A stretch of DNA of 9,323 bases from an uncultured Collinsella sp. GTDB lineage: Bacteria; Actinomycetota; Coriobacteriia; Coriobacteriales; Coriobacteriaceae. Below are positions 5,766 to 9,323 of the stretch, piece after piece. Position numbers and translations under genes: made by a program. The number at the start of each line of letters is the position of its first letter. The first letter of the stretch is position 1. The stretch is from contig USAY01000075.1 of the NCBI GenBank assembly GCA_900552755.1, positions 1 to 9,323 of the forward strand, in the 5' to 3' direction. Below the pieces are notes generated by a model. The model saw only the letters and a program-made list of their open reading frames with translations. It had not been told where the DNA came from and ran no database searches.

Positions 5766-6741
5766 AGGCATCTTGGATGCCATTGAGCTCTGGTACGAAT
5801 CCAAGCGCAGCAAGCGAGGCAATGTCAACCGTAACGTCATGGCGGTTGGCATAGGCATAAGCGAGCTGTTGCAGAACCGTTTTCCGCTCACCGACGATTA
5901 TGTGCAATCGGACAAGGGGAGCCAAGTACGAGGCCTAAGTGGAGCATGCATCAAAACAGTTTTAGCCAGACATGGGGAAACGCGTGCCTTCGCATCAGAG
6001 GGCGGCAGAACCTCACGCGGCACACTCCCAATGGCGCTTGAGCTTGCCGCAATTATCAACTCTGCCCTACCCAGTGACACTTGCGAAGACACTCGTCTTG
6101 AAGCTGCGAATGCAATCGCCAATTTCTTCGTCGAGCGAATCCAGGTCGATTTCTTTAACCGGCAGAGAATCAAAGCCGAAATCGATCTTCAAAAACCAAT
6201 TTCCGTCATTGTCGATGATATCCTAGCCGAAGCAAGCCTACGGTCCGATAAGCCAACGGGTACCGTCGCACAGCACCTGGTAGGTGCAAAACTAGAGATG
6301 TTATTTCCAACCATAGAAATCGGAAAGGACAACTCAAACGCCGCCGACCAGCAGACAGACCGTTCTGGCGATTTCCAAATCAATGATGCTGCATTTCATG
6401 TGACCGTATCGCCAATGGCCAAATTGACCGATCGATGCCGAGATAACATTCGAAATGGCATTCGGCCCATCGTCGTTGTCCCCCACGAAAAAGTTTCCTT
6501 CGCTTACGGACTGTTCGAAAGTGAAGGACTCGGCAATCGCGTACAGGTTATCGCGCTCGAATCGTTTATCGGCATCAATATTGAAGAATTATCGTTCTAC
6601 AAGCGAGACCTAATTCGATTAAATGTCGCACGGCTTCTTGCCCACTACAACAAGCGAATCGAAGATATCGAGCCCGACAAATCTCTTCAAATAGATATTC
6701 CTCAGTGGGCTCTAGACGAAATGGACGCACATGGCGAATAG
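5728..6741 (+). CDS. DUF4928-like protein, probable type II restriction endonuclease
   Basis: 337 residues, unrelated to the methionine genes. I recognise it from memory as resembling the DUF4928 family, which is usually found beside C5-cytosine methyltransferases. Conserved-looking pieces: WYESKRSKRGNVNRNVM near the N-terminus (about 22-38); QVRGLSG (66-72); EGGRTSRGT (91-99); and GAKLE (186-190), followed by GDFQIND (214-220) and FHVTVSP (223-229). The spacing of E190, D215 and the beta-strand HVTVSP resembles a PD-(D/E)XK nuclease core, although the usual (D/E)XK lysine is not obvious. Cleavage activity is therefore inferred from position and resemblance. The start at 5728 is chosen from the internal ribosome site; it overlaps the methyltransferase end by 38 bases, implying coupled, methylase-first expression. 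The gene ends in ATGGCGAATAG, overlapping the metH start by 11 bases. AT-rich codon use matches the methyltransferase. No control (C) protein gene is present. Confidence 0.75.
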   Translation: MEMTNCSLSEPDKGILDAIELWYESKRSKRGNVNRNVMAVGIGISELLQNRFPLTDDYVQSDKGSQVRGLSGACIKTVLARHGETRAFASEGGRTSRGTLPMALELAAIINSALPSDTCEDTRLEAANAIANFFVERIQVDFFNRQRIKAEIDLQKPISVIVDDILAEASLRSDKPTGTVAQHLVGAKLEMLFPTIEIGKDNSNAADQQTDRSGDFQINDAAFHVTVSPMAKLTDRCRDNIRNGIRPIVVVPHEKVSFAYGLFESEGLGNRVQVIALESFIGINIEELSFYKRDLIRLNVARLLAHYNKRIEDIEPDKSLQIDIPQWALDEMDAHGE

Positions 6742-9298
6742 CTCAAACATACTTATCACTCATGATTCTGACGGTGCTGCGCTGGCGGCGCCCGTTGATG
6801 CCGCACGCCGCAACGGTGCCGCGTACAAAACGCGCACGATCGACGACCTGCACATTAAGGACGATCGCCTGCGCGCCGCCATCGAGGGCACCGGGCACCT
6901 GCTGTTTGACGGCGGCATGGGCACCATGCTGCAGGCCGCCGGCATGAAGGCAGGCGCCCTGCCCGAGCTGCTCAACTTTGAGGAGCCCCAGGTCATTAGC
7001 GATATTCAGCGTCAGTACGTCGAGGCCGGCTGCGACGTGATCACCGCCAACACCTTTGGCGCCAACGCCCACAAGCTCGACGGCGCCGCCACCGTGGCAG
7101 ATGTCTTTGCCGCCGCTGTCGCCTGCGCCCGCGAGGCCGGCGCCCGCTACGTCGCCGGCGATATCGGCCCCATCGGCGCGCTGCTTCGCCCCTTGGGCAC
7201 CCTGAGCTTCGACGAGGCCTATGACCTCTTTGCCGAGGAGGTGCGCGCCGGCGTCGACGCGGGCGTGGACCTCTTTATTATCGAGACCATGACCGACCTT
7301 GCCGAGATCAAGGCGGCCGTCCTCGCCTGCCGCGAGAACTCCGACCTGCCCGTCTTTGCCACCATGACCTTTGAGGAAGACGGTCGCACCTTCTTGGGAA
7401 CGAGCCCCGAGGTCGCCGCCATCACGCTCGACGCCATCGGCGCCGACGTTTTGGGTATCAACTGCAGCCAGGGCCCGGCCGAGCTCCGAGGGCTCGCCGC
7501 ACGTATGCTCACCGTTACCGACAAGCCCGTTATGGTGCAGGCTAACGCGGGACTGCCCCGCGTGGACGACGACGGCAATACCGTCTTTGATATCCAGGCC
7601 CCCGAATACGCCGAGGCCGTCGCCGGCATGATCGAGGACGGCGTGAGCGTCGTGGGCGGCTGCTGCGGAACCACGCCGGCGCATATGGCGGCCTTGCGCA
7701 CGCTTATCGACAACCACACGCCCAGCCCGCGCCGCCGCAAGCCCAGCATGTCGGCCACGAGCGCCCAGACGGTCGTGGACCTTCCCTGTGACGGCCACAA
7801 AATCGCCGTCATCGGCGAGCGCATCAATCCCACCGGCAAAAAGCGCCTGCAACAGGCCCTGCGCGACGGCGACCTGGACTACGTCGTGAGCCAGGGCATC
7901 AGCCAGCAGGAACAGGGCGCCGACATCCTGGACGTCAACGTGGGCCTGCCCGAGATCGACGAGGTCAAGATCATCCAGCAGGCGACCGAGCAGCTCCAGG
8001 GCTCCACGCTGCTGCCGCTGCAGATCGACTCCACCGACCCCGCAGCCGTCGAGGCCGCCGTGCGCCGCTACGCCGGCAAGCCCATCATCAACTCGGTCAA
8101 TGGCAAGCAGCAGATCATGGATGAGATCTTTCCGCTGGTCGCCCACTACGGCACCAACGTTGTCGGCCTTACGCTCGACGAAGGCGGCATCCCCGATACC
8201 GCCGAGGCCCGCTTTGCCATCGCCGAGCGCATCGTGGCCGAGGCTGCCCGTTACGGCATCGGCCCGGACCGCATCCTCATCGACTGCCTGGTCATGACCG
8301 CCTCGACCAATCAACGCCAGGCCGAGCAGATCCTGCGCGCCATGTCCCTGTGCAAGGAGCGTCTGGGCGTCAAGTGCGCGCTCGGCGTGTCGAACATCAG
8401 CTTTGGCCTGCCTGCCCGCCCGCTGCTGGGTTCGGTCTTTTTGGCCGCCGCCTTTGGCGCGGGCCTGGACGCCCCCATCATGAACCCGGGTTCCAAGCGC
8501 TTTATGGACACCGTCTACAGCTATCGCGTCCTGAGCGTTGAGGACGAGGGCTCGACCGGATACATCGAGCGCTACGCCGGCTGGACCGATCCGTATAAGA
8601 TCGCCGCAAACCCGGCAGCAGCTCAGGCCACATCGAGTGATGCCGCGCCTGCTGCAAGCGCCCCCGGCACCGACGGCAACGACGACCCGATTCGACGCAT
8701 GGTCGTCTCGGGCCGCAAGGGCGAAATCGCGGCCGAGACCGAGCGTCTGCTGGCAGACCATGACGCCATGGACCTCATCAACAATCACTTTATCCCCGCC
8801 CTCGACGAGGTTGGCGTCCTCTTTGACCAGGGCAAGTTCTTCTTGCCGCAGCTTATGGCCTCGGCCGAGGCCGCGCGTGTGGGCTTTGACACCATCAAGC
8901 GCCTGATGCCCGCCGGCGAGATTGCCGACAAGGGCAAGATCTGCGTGGCCACCGTTAAAGGCGATATCCACGACATCGGTAAGAACATCGTCAAGATGCT
9001 GCTCGATAACTACGGCTACACCGTCTTTGACCTAGGCCGCGACGTCGACCCGCAAGAGGTACTCAAGACCGTACGGGAGCGCGACATTAAGCTCGTCGGC
9101 CTCTCGGCGCTTATGACCACCACGGTCGTCGCTATGGAGGAGACCATCAAGTTGCTCCATGCCGAGGTTCCGGGCGTCAAGATCATCGTAGGTGGCGCCG
9201 TGCTCACCCCCGAATACGCCAAGCAGATCGGCGCGGACTACTACGCCAAGGATGCCGCCGAAAGCGCGCGCATCGCCGAAGAGGTCTTTGGGCAGTAA
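6731..9298 (+). CDS. metH: Cobalamin-dependent methionine synthase lacking the activation domain
   Basis: Transfers methyl from 5-methyl-THF to homocysteine through cobalamin, giving methionine and THF; cytoplasmic. The 855 residues compare with about 1,227 in E. coli, whose C-terminal activation domain is absent here and supplied by the gene at 3704. Domains: homocysteine-binding (about 45-330) with GGMGTM (61-66) and zinc ligands Cys244 (GINC) and Cys311/Cys312 (GGCCGTT); folate-binding (about 355-620) with IGERINPTGK (361-370) and DVNVGLP (401-407); an Ala/Pro-rich linker (625-652); helical cap (655-735); and cobalamin-binding (736-853) with GDIHDIG (744-750), whose His747 is the axial cobalt ligand, plus SALMTTT (792-798) and GGAVLTP (821-827). 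The ATG at 6731 lies in the end of the endonuclease gene. No ATG, GTG or TTG occurs in frame between it and residue 63, so the first 40 or so residues form an unusual extension. Transcription must now pass through the island, or start within it. Confidence 0.95.
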   Translation: MANSSNILITHDSDGAALAAPVDAARRNGAAYKTRTIDDLHIKDDRLRAAIEGTGHLLFDGGMGTMLQAAGMKAGALPELLNFEEPQVISDIQRQYVEAGCDVITANTFGANAHKLDGAATVADVFAAAVACAREAGARYVAGDIGPIGALLRPLGTLSFDEAYDLFAEEVRAGVDAGVDLFIIETMTDLAEIKAAVLACRENSDLPVFATMTFEEDGRTFLGTSPEVAAITLDAIGADVLGINCSQGPAELRGLAARMLTVTDKPVMVQANAGLPRVDDDGNTVFDIQAPEYAEAVAGMIEDGVSVVGGCCGTTPAHMAALRTLIDNHTPSPRRRKPSMSATSAQTVVDLPCDGHKIAVIGERINPTGKKRLQQALRDGDLDYVVSQGISQQEQGADILDVNVGLPEIDEVKIIQQATEQLQGSTLLPLQIDSTDPAAVEAAVRRYAGKPIINSVNGKQQIMDEIFPLVAHYGTNVVGLTLDEGGIPDTAEARFAIAERIVAEAARYGIGPDRILIDCLVMTASTNQRQAEQILRAMSLCKERLGVKCALGVSNISFGLPARPLLGSVFLAAAFGAGLDAPIMNPGSKRFMDTVYSYRVLSVEDEGSTGYIERYAGWTDPYKIAANPAAAQATSSDAAPAASAPGTDGNDDPIRRMVVSGRKGEIAAETERLLADHDAMDLINNHFIPALDEVGVLFDQGKFFLPQLMASAEAARVGFDTIKRLMPAGEIADKGKICVATVKGDIHDIGKNIVKMLLDNYGYTVFDLGRDVDPQEVLKTVRERDIKLVGLSALMTTTVVAMEETIKLLHAEVPGVKIIVGGAVLTPEYAKQIGADYYAKDAAESARIAEEVFGQ
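6734..6771 (+). repeat. Right-edge repeats of the island
   Basis: GCGAATAGC (6734-6742) is the inverted partner of 4476-4484, and ATTCTGA (6765-6771) is the direct partner of 4485-4491. From 6772 onward the sequence becomes strongly GC-rich, like the rest of metH. The TCT codon inside each ATTCTGA is in the reading frame of its own gene on both sides. Confidence 0.5.
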
Positions 9299-9323
9299 CA
9301 CAACGGAAACAACCGAGCACCAA

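Larger units (their letters stand above)
4485..6771 (+). mobile_element. Inserted restriction-modification island splitting the methionine unit
   Basis: Between the activation gene and metH lies about 2.28 kb of more AT-rich DNA with different codon use (frequent TTA, ATA, AAA and AAT). It encodes only a cytosine methyltransferase and a probable endonuclease, unrelated to methionine synthesis. GC-rich host-like sequence stops near 4492 and resumes near 6770. ATTCTGA is repeated directly at both edges (4485-4491 and 6765-6771), and a 9-base inverted repeat lies close by (4476-4484 and 6734-6742). No transposase, integrase or tRNA is present, so the block probably arrived passively or by recombination. 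The precise ends are inferred from the repeats and the change in composition. Confidence 0.65.

Noticed and set aside
4485..6771. The block as a transposon or integron cassette
   Set aside because: There is no transposase, integrase or attC-like site. The edge repeats are only 7 bases (direct) and 9 bases (inverted) and do not match a known element.
6743..8971. Very long open frame (742 codons) antisense to metH
   Set aside because: It is opposite a metH frame with all catalytic motifs. Its product is a low-complexity mix rich in Gly, Ala, Val, Asp and His, as expected from the complement of GC-rich codons. No family or ribosome site is recognised.
9299..9323. Terminator after metH
   Set aside because: Only 25 bases remain and no hairpin with a T-run is visible; the end of the transcript lies outside the window.

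Overview
The window looks like a chromosomal segment of a high-GC anaerobic actinobacterium of the Coriobacteriia, probably Collinsella or a close relative. This is inferred from the GC-rich codon use, a type III glutamine synthetase, and a cobalamin-dependent methionine synthase whose reactivation domain is a separate gene. No marker gene fixes the genus.

Layout: (1) 1-250 holds no convincing gene but has two interleaved inverted repeats at 17-89. (2) A strong intrinsic terminator (251-286) ends a minus-strand gene for type III glutamine synthetase (318-2405). (3) A divergent intergenic region (2406-2831) is rich in inverted repeats and carries an 8-mer, TTGATTGG, three times: twice facing the glutamine synthetase gene and once facing metF. 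(4) On the plus strand, metF (2832-3704) overlaps by one base a gene for a stand-alone methionine synthase activation protein (3704-4495). (5) A visibly more AT-rich block follows: a C5-cytosine DNA methyltransferase (4605-5765) and an overlapping DUF4928-like probable restriction endonuclease (5728-6741). (6) A GC-rich metH (6731-9298) overlaps the end of the endonuclease gene by 11 bases.

MetF makes 5-methyltetrahydrofolate, MetH uses it to methylate homocysteine through cobalamin, and the activation protein presumably rescues oxidised cobalamin on MetH. These three form one methionine unit. The restriction-modification pair interrupts it between the activation gene and metH.

The main observation is the insertion scar. 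The 7-mer ATTCTGA lies at both edges (4485-4491 and 6765-6771) in the same codon register. Removing the block together with one copy would join the activation gene to metH in one open frame. metH has no ATG, GTG or TTG codon between the right-hand repeat and its conserved GGMGTM motif, so its present start codon (6731) lies inside the inserted block. I infer that the island either broke an ancestral fused gene or displaced the original metH start and supplied a new, translationally coupled one. I could run no database searches; family names rest on motif recognition.
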